From assembly GCA_900546775.1 (NCBI GenBank), contig UREM01000026.1, positions 1 through 28,556 on the forward strand: a stretch of 28,556 bases of DNA. The letters run 5' to 3'. The stretch's first letter is position 1. Each line of letters opens with the position of its first letter. Of the stretch, positions 1 through 8,144 are shown in pieces. The translations under genes were made by a program, and so were the position numbers. The notes beneath the pieces were generated by a model that saw only the letters and a program-made list of their open reading frames with translations, was not told the origin of the DNA and did not search any database. Source of the DNA: an uncultured Collinsella sp. (GTDB taxonomy: Bacteria > Actinomycetota > Coriobacteriia > Coriobacteriales > Coriobacteriaceae).

Positions 1-1
1 C

Positions 2-1039
2 GAGATGGGCATTCTGTTTAAGAGCGCCGAGGCGCTGGAGAATCTGCGCAGCGTGGGCACCGTGGTGCTCGATAAGACGGGCACGGTCACCCGCGGCAAG
101 CCGGCCGTGACCGACATTGTGGTGGCCACGCGCGTTGACGGCTCGCCCGCCATGAGCGAAAAGGCGCTGCTCAAGCTGGCCGCCGCGTTGGAGCGCTCGA
201 GCGAGCACCCGCTGGCCGAGGCGATTATGGCCGAGTGCGAGTCGCGCGGAATCGTCGCGCGCATGGTCGAGGACTTTGCCGCCGTGCCTGGACGAGGCGT
301 TACGGCGCGCGAGGGACAAAACGCCATTGCAGCCGGCAACGTACGCCTGATGGACGAGTTGGGCGTTACCGTGCCCGCGGGTCTTGCCGAGCAATTTGCC
401 GCCGAGGGCAAAACACCGCTGTTCTTTGCCAAGAACGGCGAGCTTATCGGCACCATCGCCGTGGCTGACGAGGTCAAAGAGACGAGCGCCGGGGCCATCG
501 CCGCGCTGCGCAAGCTCGGCGTCGACGTGCGCATGCTCACCGGCGACAACCGCGTGACGGCCGAGGCCATCGCCCGCCGCGTGGGGCTGAGCAGCGAACA
601 GGTCATCGCCGACGTCCTCCCCGCCGACAAGGAACGCCACGTGCGCGAGCTGCAGGATGCGGGCGGCAAGGTCGCCATGGTGGGCGACGGCATCAACGAC
701 TCCCCCGCCCTGGCGCGCGCCGACGTGGGCCTTGCGATCGGCACCGGCGCCGACATCGCCAAAGAAGGGGCAGATGTGGTGCTCATGCGCAGCGACCTCA
801 TGGATGCTGCGCGCGCCATCGAGCTGTCACGTGCCACAATCCGCAACATCAAGCAGGACCTGTTCTGGGCGCTGTTCTACAACGGCATCGGCATTCCGCT
901 GGCGGCGGGCGTGTTCTTCCCCCTCACCGGTTGGCAGCTCTCGCCGATGTTCGGCGCCGCGGCCATGAGCCTATCGAGTGTCTGCGTCGTAAGCAATGCG
1001 CTGCGCCTGAAATCCTTTAAGCCTAAAGTGGCAAAATAG
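2..1039 (+). CDS. copA: Cu(I)-exporting P1B-type ATPase, C-terminal part (cut by window edge)
   Basis: This is the C-terminal part of a heavy-metal P-type ATPase that pumps Cu(I) out of the cytoplasm. The reading frame is open to the left edge, so the N-terminal metal-binding domain and the first membrane helices lie outside the window. Counting from the first ATG at base 5, the phosphorylation motif DKTGT is at residues 23-27. The P1B-specific SEHPLAEA motif of the nucleotide-binding domain follows, then the hinge motif GDGINDSPALA. The last two membrane helices contain YN (in LFYNGIGIP) and MSLSS, which fit the family's Cu(I)-site residues. The stop is followed by copZ and csoR on the same strand, as expected for a copper-efflux operon. 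Ag(I) is an alternative substrate. Zn or Cd is less likely because of the YN and MxxSS residues. Confidence 0.93.
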   Translation, partial: EMGILFKSAEALENLRSVGTVVLDKTGTVTRGKPAVTDIVVATRVDGSPAMSEKALLKLAAALERSSEHPLAEAIMAECESRGIVARMVEDFAAVPGRGVTAREGQNAIAAGNVRLMDELGVTVPAGLAEQFAAEGKTPLFFAKNGELIGTIAVADEVKETSAGAIAALRKLGVDVRMLTGDNRVTAEAIARRVGLSSEQVIADVLPADKERHVRELQDAGGKVAMVGDGINDSPALARADVGLAIGTGADIAKEGADVVLMRSDLMDAARAIELSRATIRNIKQDLFWALFYNGIGIPLAAGVFFPLTGWQLSPMFGAAAMSLSSVCVVSNALRLKSFKPKVAK

Positions 1040-1067
1040 GCTCACCATTAAGTCCATTTAGAACGGG

Positions 1068-1162
1068 TTTTCCAGGTGCCCGAGATTGACCTGAAAGAGG
1101 AGCGACGCGTACTTTGGTACGCGAGCGACGGCTTGAAGGTCAAGGTCGGGTGCTTGGGAAAG
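1068..1162. repeat. Long imperfect hairpin between copA and copZ
   Basis: The copA-copZ gap is almost entirely filled by a 95-bp imperfect inverted repeat. The centre is a TTTG loop at 1113-1116 flanked by CGCGTAC (1106-1112) and GTACGCG (1117-1123). The outer arms pair through GACCT/AGGTC, CCCGA/TCGGG and TTTCC/GGGAAA. No T-run follows, so it does not look like an ordinary intrinsic terminator. It could be a dispersed palindromic element or an RNA structure that sets the copA:copZ ratio. Confidence 0.75.
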
Positions 1163-1186
1163 CCGACACAACAGAGAGGAATACCA

Positions 1187-1408
1187 ATGCGTTACACGAT
1201 TAAGACTTCGGGCCTTATGTGCGGTCACTGCGACGCTACTGTCGAGACGGCACTGCTCAACGTGGCCGGCGTGACCGACGCCGACGCCGATCACGAGACC
1301 CAGACCGTCCAGGTGGAGTGCGCCGACACCGTGACCGCCGAGCAGCTCGCCGCCGCCGTCGAGGGCGCCGGCGAGAAGTTCCACGCCCTGTCCGTAACCG
1401 CCGCGTAA
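1187..1408 (+). CDS. copZ: CopZ-like heavy-metal-associated (HMA) copper chaperone
   Basis: This 73-residue protein is a single HMA domain, the length usual for bacterial CopZ. The metal site is the GLMCGHC motif near residue 12, a variant of the family GMxCxxC. Such chaperones carry Cu(I) in the cytoplasm and hand it to the CopA ATPase, whose gene lies just upstream. The start at 1187 is chosen because AGAGAGGA (1173-1180) sits six bases before it. The frame is open further upstream, but only through the palindrome between the genes, so the longer version is unlikely. The csoR gene follows after 38 bases, consistent with one transcript. Confidence 0.9.
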   Translation: MRYTIKTSGLMCGHCDATVETALLNVAGVTDADADHETQTVQVECADTVTAEQLAAAVEGAGEKFHALSVTAA

Positions 1409-1446
1409 CGACCCACGCGTACCCCGACCAGAAACGAGGACCCGCC

Positions 1447-1719
1447 ATGATGGCAGACCATAAATCGGTGACCCGCATGCTCAAGACGGCACGCGGTCAG
1501 ATCGACGGCATCCTGCGGATGGTCGAGGAGGACCGCTACTGCGTCGATATTTCCACGCAGCTCATGGCAACGCAGGCGCTCATTGCGCGCATCAACGCCG
1601 ACGTGCTCAAGGCGCATATCGAGGGCTGCGTGACTTCGGCAATCGAATCGGGCGACGAAGACCTCAAAGCCGCCAAGCTCGCCGAGATCGAACGCGTCGT
1701 CGACAAGCTCTCCAAGTAA
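1447..1719 (+). CDS. csoR: CsoR-family copper-sensing repressor
   Basis: This 90-residue all-helical protein belongs to the DUF156/CsoR family. Apo-CsoR dimers or tetramers repress copper-efflux genes and leave DNA when Cu(I) binds. The ligand set is visible as C32, H57 and C61, with the same spacing as Cys-His-Cys in Mycobacterium tuberculosis CsoR (36, 61, 65). The basic N-terminal helix around KTARGQIDGI is the usual DNA-facing part. The ATG at 1447 is preceded by CGAGGA; an adjacent ATG at 1450 is equally possible. Its place after copZ suggests autoregulation of the copper operon, but the operator is expected upstream of copA, outside the window. RcnR or FrmR relatives are less likely given the Cys-His-Cys pattern and the neighbours. 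Confidence 0.92.
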   Translation: MMADHKSVTRMLKTARGQIDGILRMVEEDRYCVDISTQLMATQALIARINADVLKAHIEGCVTSAIESGDEDLKAAKLAEIERVVDKLSK

Positions 1720-1729
1720 TTGGGGCATT

Positions 1730-1810
1730 GGGGACGGACTGCTTTGCACCTTCTTGGTGCATCGGGGACAGGTATGTTTGCACCACCTTGGTGCAGATTG
1801 ACCTGTCCCC
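1730..1810. repeat. Tandem GGGGAC-type hairpins
   Basis: Two related hairpins lie after csoR. The first begins GGGGAC at 1730 and folds through TGCACC (1745-1750) and GGTGCA (1756-1761). The second, 1764-1810, is complete: GGGGACAGGT (1764-1773) pairs with ACCTGTCCCC (1801-1810), and the inner arms TGCACCA (1779-1785) and TGGTGCA (1789-1795) enclose a CCT loop. The first copy lacks the closing outer arm, so it looks like a decayed or partial copy. The GGGGACA/TGTCCCC ends link it to the element at 6536-6617. There is no T-run, so a terminator role for the copper operon is uncertain. Confidence 0.7.
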
Positions 1811-1865
1811 CTTGCTCTAAATCGGGTATAAAGGCGTGCGGCATATCGAATGAAAGGCAATTTGC

Positions 1866-2339
1866 ATGAATGACTTTATGAAGGGCCGCAATGGCGCCGA
1901 TGAGCTCACCATCGTTATGGGCTTTTCCGGCATCGTCATCGCGATGATCGGATCGATAGCCCGCATCCAGTGGCTCAGCTGGATTGCCATCGCCGTCATC
2001 GTGATTGGCGTGCTGCGCGGCCTGTCCAAAAACATCGATGCACGTCGCAAAGAGAACGAGGCCTTTGTCGCCGCGACTGCCAATGTTCCCGGCTTGGGCA
2101 AGTTCGTCGCCAGCTTGGGCGGCGGGACTGCGGCTTCCAACGCCTCGCGCGCGGCCGGCACCAGCAAGGAAGACTTTGAGCGCGCCAAGCGAACGGCCAA
2201 GAAGATGTGGAAAGGCCGCAAGACCACGGCATACCTCAAGTGCCCCAACTGCGGCCAGATGCTGTCCGTCCCCAAGGGCAAGGGCAAGATCCGCGTCACC
2301 TGCCCCAAGTGCCACGCCAAGATGGAAACCCGCTCCTAG
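1866..2339 (+). CDS. Membrane protein with C-terminal zinc ribbon, function unknown
   Basis: I do not recognise a named family for this 157-residue protein. Residues about 16-56 form two closely spaced hydrophobic segments (ending near IAVIVIGVLRGL), suggesting a membrane hairpin. A basic, Ala/Gly-rich linker follows. The C-terminus has two CPxC knuckles, CPNC and CPKC, about 19 residues apart, in the pattern of a zinc ribbon, presumably cytosolic. The start at 1866 follows AAAGG (1853-1857), and a TATAAA at 1827-1832 could be a -10 box, although I see no good -35 partner. It stands alone and ends at a shared terminator. Zinc-ribbon membrane proteins of this size are common in Actinobacteria without an assigned role. 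Confidence 0.8.
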   Translation: MNDFMKGRNGADELTIVMGFSGIVIAMIGSIARIQWLSWIAIAVIVIGVLRGLSKNIDARRKENEAFVAATANVPGLGKFVASLGGGTAASNASRAAGTSKEDFERAKRTAKKMWKGRKTTAYLKCPNCGQMLSVPKGKGKIRVTCPKCHAKMETRS

Positions 2340-2401
2340 CGCCCGCACGCGGGACAAATTAATCAGGTTTGTTTGTCCCAAATCTTAAGTATTTGTTCGA
2401 T

Positions 2402-2440
2402 AAAAAAGCCGAGGCCTCGTGTTGAGACCTCGGCTTTTTG
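2402..2440. terminator. Bidirectional intrinsic terminator
   Basis: AAAAAGCCGAGGCCTC and GAGACCTCGGCTTTTT form a 16-bp stem with one mismatch around a GTGTT loop. There is a T-run on each strand. It serves the zinc-ribbon gene from the left and the convergent amidohydrolase gene from the right. Confidence 0.92.
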
Positions 2441-2472
2441 TATGCGGCAACGGAGCTGTCCCTTTGACTCGT

Positions 2473-3843
2473 CTACGCCACACCGTCGCGGGCAAGCTCC
2501 TCGGCCAGCGCCTCGGCCGGCATGGCCATAATCGCGTCGAGCTCGGCGTCCACCTCGGGAATACGCTTCACCTTGAGTTTGCGCACCAGATCACCACGGC
2601 ACATCACGTACGTCGGCTCACGCAGTGCGCACAGATCATCGAGCGGGTTCTTGCGCGTCACCAGGATATCGGCAGCCTTGCCGCACTCGATCGTGCCGGT
2701 CTCGCCGCCCAGCCCCAGCAGCTCGGCATTGACTTGCGTAGCCGTATGCAGCGCAAAGGCGTTGCTCACGCCCACGTACTTGGCAAAATAGGCCACCTCG
2801 CGCCACATGTCGTACTGCGTCACGAACGGGCAGCTTGAGTCCGTGCCCAGGCCCACCTTAACGCCAGCTTCCAGTGCGGCACGGGCGCTCTCGATGATGC
2901 CCGAACACACAATGTCGCCGTTCTTCTTTTGCGTGTCGGTCGAATGGGTCTTCTCCGGATCGAGCAGCACAAACGGCAGCGCGGGGCTGATAGTGCAGGT
3001 AACGCTGGGCGCACGCCCCTCAAGCTGCGTGCCCGCGGCGCCGCGGTACAGTTCCAAGATCTCGGGAGTCATCGGGGCACCGTGCTCGATCGTATCGACG
3101 CCGGCCTCAAGCGCGGCCTTCACGCCCTCGGTGCTCTCGACATGAGCCATAACCGGCAGGCCCACCTCGTGCGCAGCCTTGCACGCCGCCGCGGCAACCT
3201 CGACCGGCATGCGCAGCACGCCCGGCTCACCTACTTCGGTCGCGTCGAACACGCCGCCCGTCACGAACAGCTTGATGACGTCGGCACCGCGCGCATGCAA
3301 GTCACGCACTTGTTCGGCCGCCTCATCGGGGGTATCGGCGACCTGCGCGAACAGCCCCGCACCGTGACCGCCCGGCACCGTGACACCCGTTCCCGGCGCC
3401 ACCAGACGCGGACCCTGATACTTGCCGGCGTCGATAGCGTTGCGCACGGCAATATCGGCAAACAGCGGGTCACCCGCACCGCGCACCGTGGTCACGCCGC
3501 TTGCCAACTGCTGCTGGGCGCTGCCTTTGAGGATGTGGCGGACGATGGCGCGGCCCACGGGATTATCGAGCTTCTTCATAAGTGCGCCCGCATCGCCGGC
3601 CGAGACAGGCTTGCCCGAGCCGCACAGATGCGCATGCATATTGATGAGACCGGGCATGAGATACGCACCACCCAGGTCGATAACCTCGGCACCTGCAGGC
3701 GCCTGCGCCACAGCACTCGGCCCCATCCAGGTGATGACGCCGCGCTCAACAGTCACGGCCATATCGGGTTGCGGCTCCATATGTTCCGAACCATCCAGAA
3801 TGGTCGCATTGATAAACAACGTGGAACGATCGGCAGACGCCAT
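2473..3843 (-). CDS. Metal-dependent amidohydrolase (imidazolonepropionase/prolidase-like)
   Basis: This 456-residue cytoplasmic enzyme of the amidohydrolase superfamily hydrolyses C-N bonds in a binuclear-metal TIM barrel. The metal ligands can be placed: H70 and H72 in MHAHL, the carboxylated lysine K191 in DVIKLFVTGG, H234 in MAHVES, H254 in IEHGAP, and the catalytic D335 in GLGTDSSCP. The C-terminal GKAADILV segment closes the typical beta-sandwich. The family is closest to the prolidase-like amidohydrolases that act on peptides or cyclic amides, but the substrate cannot be read from the sequence. The start at 3843 is chosen for a strong GGAGGAG six bases upstream; the frame is open further but lacks a ribosome site. 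It is monocistronic and convergent with the zinc-ribbon gene. Confidence 0.9.
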   Translation of the reverse strand: MASADRSTLFINATILDGSEHMEPQPDMAVTVERGVITWMGPSAVAQAPAGAEVIDLGGAYLMPGLINMHAHLCGSGKPVSAGDAGALMKKLDNPVGRAIVRHILKGSAQQQLASGVTTVRGAGDPLFADIAVRNAIDAGKYQGPRLVAPGTGVTVPGGHGAGLFAQVADTPDEAAEQVRDLHARGADVIKLFVTGGVFDATEVGEPGVLRMPVEVAAAACKAAHEVGLPVMAHVESTEGVKAALEAGVDTIEHGAPMTPEILELYRGAAGTQLEGRAPSVTCTISPALPFVLLDPEKTHSTDTQKKNGDIVCSGIIESARAALEAGVKVGLGTDSSCPFVTQYDMWREVAYFAKYVGVSNAFALHTATQVNAELLGLGGETGTIECGKAADILVTRKNPLDDLCALREPTYVMCRGDLVRKLKVKRIPEVDAELDAIMAMPAEALAEELARDGVA

Positions 3844-3993
3844 ATCGAGCTCCTCCCTCACGATTAACTTGAACATTTGTCCATTATCACCTAGTCCCGC
3901 TGGATTGCTGCAGACGCATCGGTTAACGGAAGGAAGAGAGGATGTGGGGGACGGAATACGTTGCAATCCCATCCCAGCGGCACTAGGGAAATC

Positions 3994-4210
3994 TCTCGAT
4001 CTATAACAGGTAGACCGGGTTTTAGCAGCCAGATGTTATAGATCGAGATCTTTCGGCACCGCGTCCAACCTTTGTCTCGATCTGTAACAGTTGGGTCGAA
4101 TTTTGGCCGTTAGATGTTACAGATTGAGAACTTTCACCAGGCGCCAACCTTCTGTCTCGATCTGTAACAGCTACGAGGCCAAACGGCCCCTTGTTGTTAC
4201 AGATCGAGAC
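3994..4210. repeat. Array of three 55-bp palindromes with a 40-bp step
   Basis: Three inverted-repeat units lie in the 408-bp gap between the amidohydrolase and the DUF559 gene: 3994-4048, 4075-4129 and 4155-4209. Each has a left arm like TCTCGATCTGTAACA and a right arm like TGTTACAGATCGAGA. Left arms start at 3994, 4075 and 4155, and right arms at 4034, 4115 and 4195. The arm therefore alternates in orientation every 40 bp (41 once). Inner and outer 25-26 bp spacers differ in sequence. Unit 1 has CTATAACA paired with TGTTATAG, a double change that keeps pairing. The same family recurs at 5350-5485 and 14454-14588. The rest of the gap holds nothing I recognise. Confidence 0.9.
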
Positions 4211-4251
4211 AAACTCGGCAGAAACAACCACATTCGCGTCAGTTGCACCCC

Positions 4252-5322
4252 TTAGCACCCATACCACTGACGCTTCCATCCCTCAGCCAAATCGGCCCGC
4301 TGCGAAATCCCCGCCAGCCTCATCTTTTCAGCCAGCTTCCCCGGGTCTTTGAGTTCATCAAACGTAAACCGAAGCACCTTATGCCCGAGCATTGTCAGAT
4401 GAGATTCCCGCTGACGCTCTGCCACGAATGGGTCAACCGACTCCCGACCCCCGCCGCTCTGCAAGGTGTACTTCCCCTTTCCGTCGAGCTCGCCGATGAC
4501 ACATGTCCCGTCCTCGAGCCGCCAAAAATAGTCGACGCGAAACACCTGGCTCGGATCGAGCGGGTCGCGAAACTCCACCTGCAGCTCCGGAACCGGAAAG
4601 CCGTACGCAATAAAGAATGCTCGGAACCGAGACTCGCCGCCGTTTTCAGACAGCCCGTCCGCATACGACGCAATCACCTGTGCCCTGCGATACCCTCGCC
4701 TGCCCTCGCAATCGGCGCGGAGACACTCGCACAGGCCATCGCGCGATACGCCCCTTGCCCTCAATGCAGAATCGGCAATCGCCAACCCGTAGGAGAACGG
4801 CGCACGCAGCAAGCAATCCTCCACCGTGCGCCAAAACGACGTCGCCTGCACGCCGTCGACTTGTTCAAGTGCGCCCGCCGCCTGCGGACGCAACAGCCGA
4901 CATCCTGCACTCAGCGGCACCGAGCAACCTGTCTTAACAAGATATCGTGGCCCAAGCAGATCATTCGGCACCTCCAGACCCCACAAAAGCGCCGCGTCAT
5001 AGCCCCAAAACGCCCAATCGGGATGAAACTCTGCAAGCCCTTTGATGGTACGCAGCGCTCGCTCCGCCGGCGTCAGTACACCCCAATCATGTTGAAAGCA
5101 GAACAAATACGGCTCGGGCTCCGCAATATCATCGGTTCCCACATGACGCCGTAGCCACATGAGCTCGGCATTGTCATGCGTTGCGAGCAGCGCACCTTGC
5201 TCGGTCGCCTCCGTGAGTCGCGCGAGCATCCTATTCCGCGCCAACGTGTTGCGAGTCGTATGCTTGTGCTTGAAAACGGTATTAGACACTTCCATCACCA
5301 CCACATCGGACAAATGAACCAT
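4252..5322 (-). CDS. DUF559 / PD-(D/E)XK nuclease-fold protein, AbiEi-like architecture
   Basis: This 356-residue protein has a C-terminal DUF559-type domain, related to Vsr and restriction endonuclease folds. The putative catalytic set is E230 in the helix NGGESRFR, D264 in FRVDYFW, and E278-x-D280-x-K282 in GELDGKGKY. The C-terminal LGHKVLRFTFDEL matches the last strand and helix of this family. The N-terminal part (about 25-130), with RNRMLARLTEATEQGALLATHD, resembles the winged-helix region of AbiEi-type antitoxin regulators, which in Actinobacteria are often fused to DUF559. No AbiEii toxin gene lies beside it. The ATG at 5322 follows GGAGG by 11 bases. A TTG at 5346 would place the start almost at the repeat edge. 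Palindrome arrays stand on both sides. Function is inferred: DNA nicking, or a regulator that has lost its toxin. Confidence 0.72.
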   Translation of the reverse strand: MVHLSDVVVMEVSNTVFKHKHTTRNTLARNRMLARLTEATEQGALLATHDNAELMWLRRHVGTDDIAEPEPYLFCFQHDWGVLTPAERALRTIKGLAEFHPDWAFWGYDAALLWGLEVPNDLLGPRYLVKTGCSVPLSAGCRLLRPQAAGALEQVDGVQATSFWRTVEDCLLRAPFSYGLAIADSALRARGVSRDGLCECLRADCEGRRGYRRAQVIASYADGLSENGGESRFRAFFIAYGFPVPELQVEFRDPLDPSQVFRVDYFWRLEDGTCVIGELDGKGKYTLQSGGGRESVDPFVAERQRESHLTMLGHKVLRFTFDELKDPGKLAEKMRLAGISQRADLAEGWKRQWYGC

Positions 5323-5349
5323 CGTCACCGTTGCCTCCGCCGACAAATG

Positions 5350-5485
5350 TCTTGATCTGTAACAGTAAACCGTTCTTCAGGCCCCTAAACGTTACAGATT
5401 TAGACAAACCAGCGGTGCCCAAGCGTTCGTCTCGATCTGTAACAGATAGGCTGGTTTTTTGTCCCCAAACGTTACAGATCGAGAC
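5350..5485. repeat. Array of two 55-bp palindromes with a 40-bp step
   Basis: This is the second cluster of the family seen at 3994-4210. Left arms start at 5350 (TCTTGATCTGTAACA) and 5430 (TCTCGATCTGTAACA). Right arms start at 5390 (CGTTACAGATTTAGA) and 5470 (CGTTACAGATCGAGA). All steps are exactly 40 bp. It lies directly upstream of the DUF559 gene and downstream of the unknown gene at 5526-6233, so it fills most of the 203-bp gap. Confidence 0.88.
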
Positions 5486-5525
5486 AAAAAGGCAAAAGGC
5501 AAGGCAGGCGACAACCACCCATCCC

Positions 5526-6233
5526 CTACTCCCACTCCTGCTCGTAGATGTTGAGCGACTTTACGTACCGCCCCTGGACGCCCATGATGTCGCGGACCAG
5601 ACGCAAGAAGAAGCTGATGCACGAGGTGTCAAAGCCGTCCTGCAGGTCCTCCGGATGCACCGCACCCGGCCCATCGACCGCCGTATCGCTCAGCCGCGCG
5701 ATGTCATACAGGTAGAGCTGTCCCGCCGTAAGCCAGACATCATCGACGCAGGCGAGGCGCACCGCAATCGCGCCGTCACTCCAGTGCTCCTTCTGCACGA
5801 TATGCGGATCGTAGACATCAAAGCGATGATCGGTGCGCGTGTCCTTCAGCACGACCATGCCGGACGCAGGATCCTTGTCCAAAATGCCAAAGCGCGAGAA
5901 ATACTGCGTGTCGCGTACCTGCTCGAGCCGCTTGAGCGAGGCAGGCGAAAGCGATGCCGGCGGCTCGTCAACATATAGCTCGAGCAGCGTTTTGCCATGG
6001 CGATAGGGGCGCTCAAACAGCAGCCAATCGGTAAACGCCATGTTGTAGGCCATGATTTCGTTTTGCGAAGGCTCGGTGCAATAGCTGAGCCACGGGTCGA
6101 CAATGATCTCGAACTGTTCGCGCGCCGGCTCCAGGAATTGAAACTTCCGCAGCATCCAAAAGTGAGCCATGTCGGCAATATCGTTGCCGACGGCTTCAGC
6201 CAGCTCTGCTCGGTCAAAAGCGTGGTCAGTCAT
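5526..6233 (-). CDS. Hypothetical protein, 235 residues
   Basis: I do not recognise a family. The protein is soluble: no signal peptide or membrane segment is visible. It is acidic and rich in aromatic residues (DPWLSYC, FTDWLLFERPY, YLYDIARL). The middle (about 105-150) reads as beta-strands with DVYDPHIVQ, followed by a helical C-terminus. The start at 6233 is supported by GAGGAGG about five bases upstream. Codon use and GC look like those of the neighbours, so there is no sign of recent transfer. It is separated from the DUF559 gene by a palindrome array and is probably transcribed alone. No operon partner hints at its role. Confidence 0.75.
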   Translation of the reverse strand: MTDHAFDRAELAEAVGNDIADMAHFWMLRKFQFLEPAREQFEIIVDPWLSYCTEPSQNEIMAYNMAFTDWLLFERPYRHGKTLLELYVDEPPASLSPASLKRLEQVRDTQYFSRFGILDKDPASGMVVLKDTRTDHRFDVYDPHIVQKEHWSDGAIAVRLACVDDVWLTAGQLYLYDIARLSDTAVDGPGAVHPEDLQDGFDTSCISFFLRLVRDIMGVQGRYVKSLNIYEQEWE

Positions 6234-6657
6234 GGCATCCTCCTCAAACTGATGGACCTCAATTTGAGCTTACAAGGAGGGTGGGCAGCCACGACCAGCG
6301 CGGGCAAAATAGGCCTCCGGCTGCAAACCAGATGCTGACCAAACACTTGACGAAAAGCTTGACCGAAAATGCGCGCCGCAACAAAACCGCAGGTAAACAT
6401 CGACGGCCAACCCGCCCTTTTGAGCCAGATGCCCGCAGCCACCACTTAAACAACAGGTGACCACAGCCCAAGAAGTCGACAAATGAACGCCCGTACGTCG
6501 ACAAACGAGCAAACTGCTCGCAAATCCGCAAGGAGTGTCCCCGAATGCCGACAGAAAAGGAACGTCCCTAACTGCCGGCACTTAGGGACGTTCCTTTTGT
6601 GCCGGCAGTTGGGGACAGCCCTTGCCGATTCGATTGTTGAATATCTCCGTGACTACT
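6234..6657. other. Non-coding gap with little recognisable content apart from a palindrome
   Basis: This 424-bp gap lies between the start of the unknown gene and the end of gltD, both on the minus strand. I see no credible gene: short open frames lack ribosome sites. It contains a small hairpin CGAGCA-AAC-TGCTCG (6506-6520), a near-direct repeat GTCGACAAATGAAC / GTCGACAAACGAGC before it, and the large palindrome at 6536-6617. The promoter for the unknown gene must be in the lower part, but none is obvious. Confidence 0.6.
6536..6617. repeat. 82-bp TGTCCCC...GGGGACA palindrome
   Basis: A left arm of 36 bases (6536-6571) begins with TGTCCCC and ends with AACGTCCCTAA. It pairs with a 36-base right arm (6582-6617) with four mismatches, around the loop CTGCCGGCAC. 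The loop repeats part of the arms (TGCCGGCA), so alternative folds exist. It lies 40 bp past the gltD stop but has no T-run, so it is not a standard terminator. The GGGGACA ends recall the elements at 1730-1810. Confidence 0.85.
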
Positions 6658-8139
<1,482 letters not shown>

Positions 8140-8144
8140 GGCAC

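Noticed and set aside
1076..1186. Longer N-terminus for copZ
   Set aside because: The extra codons are the palindrome itself. The start at 1187 has a good ribosome site and gives the normal CopZ length.
1536..2381. A 281-codon minus-strand open frame opposite csoR and the zinc-ribbon gene
   Set aside because: It crosses the hairpins at 1730-1810 and overlaps two supported genes; no domain is visible.
3844..3972. Longer N-terminus for the amidohydrolase
   Set aside because: The added residues do not look like the family and there is no ribosome site; GGAGGAG precedes the start at 3843.
3994..4210. Possible CRISPR array
   Set aside because: The period is regular, but the repeated unit alternates in orientation, spacers of different units are partly similar, there are only two or three units per cluster, and no cas gene is present.
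4252..5346. Full AbiE toxin-antitoxin system
   Set aside because: Only an AbiEi-like/DUF559 protein is present; neither neighbour resembles the AbiEii nucleotidyltransferase toxin.
6259..6581. Small minus-strand open frames in the gap before gltD
   Set aside because: They overlap each other and the 82-bp palindrome, lack ribosome sites and show no recognisable domain.
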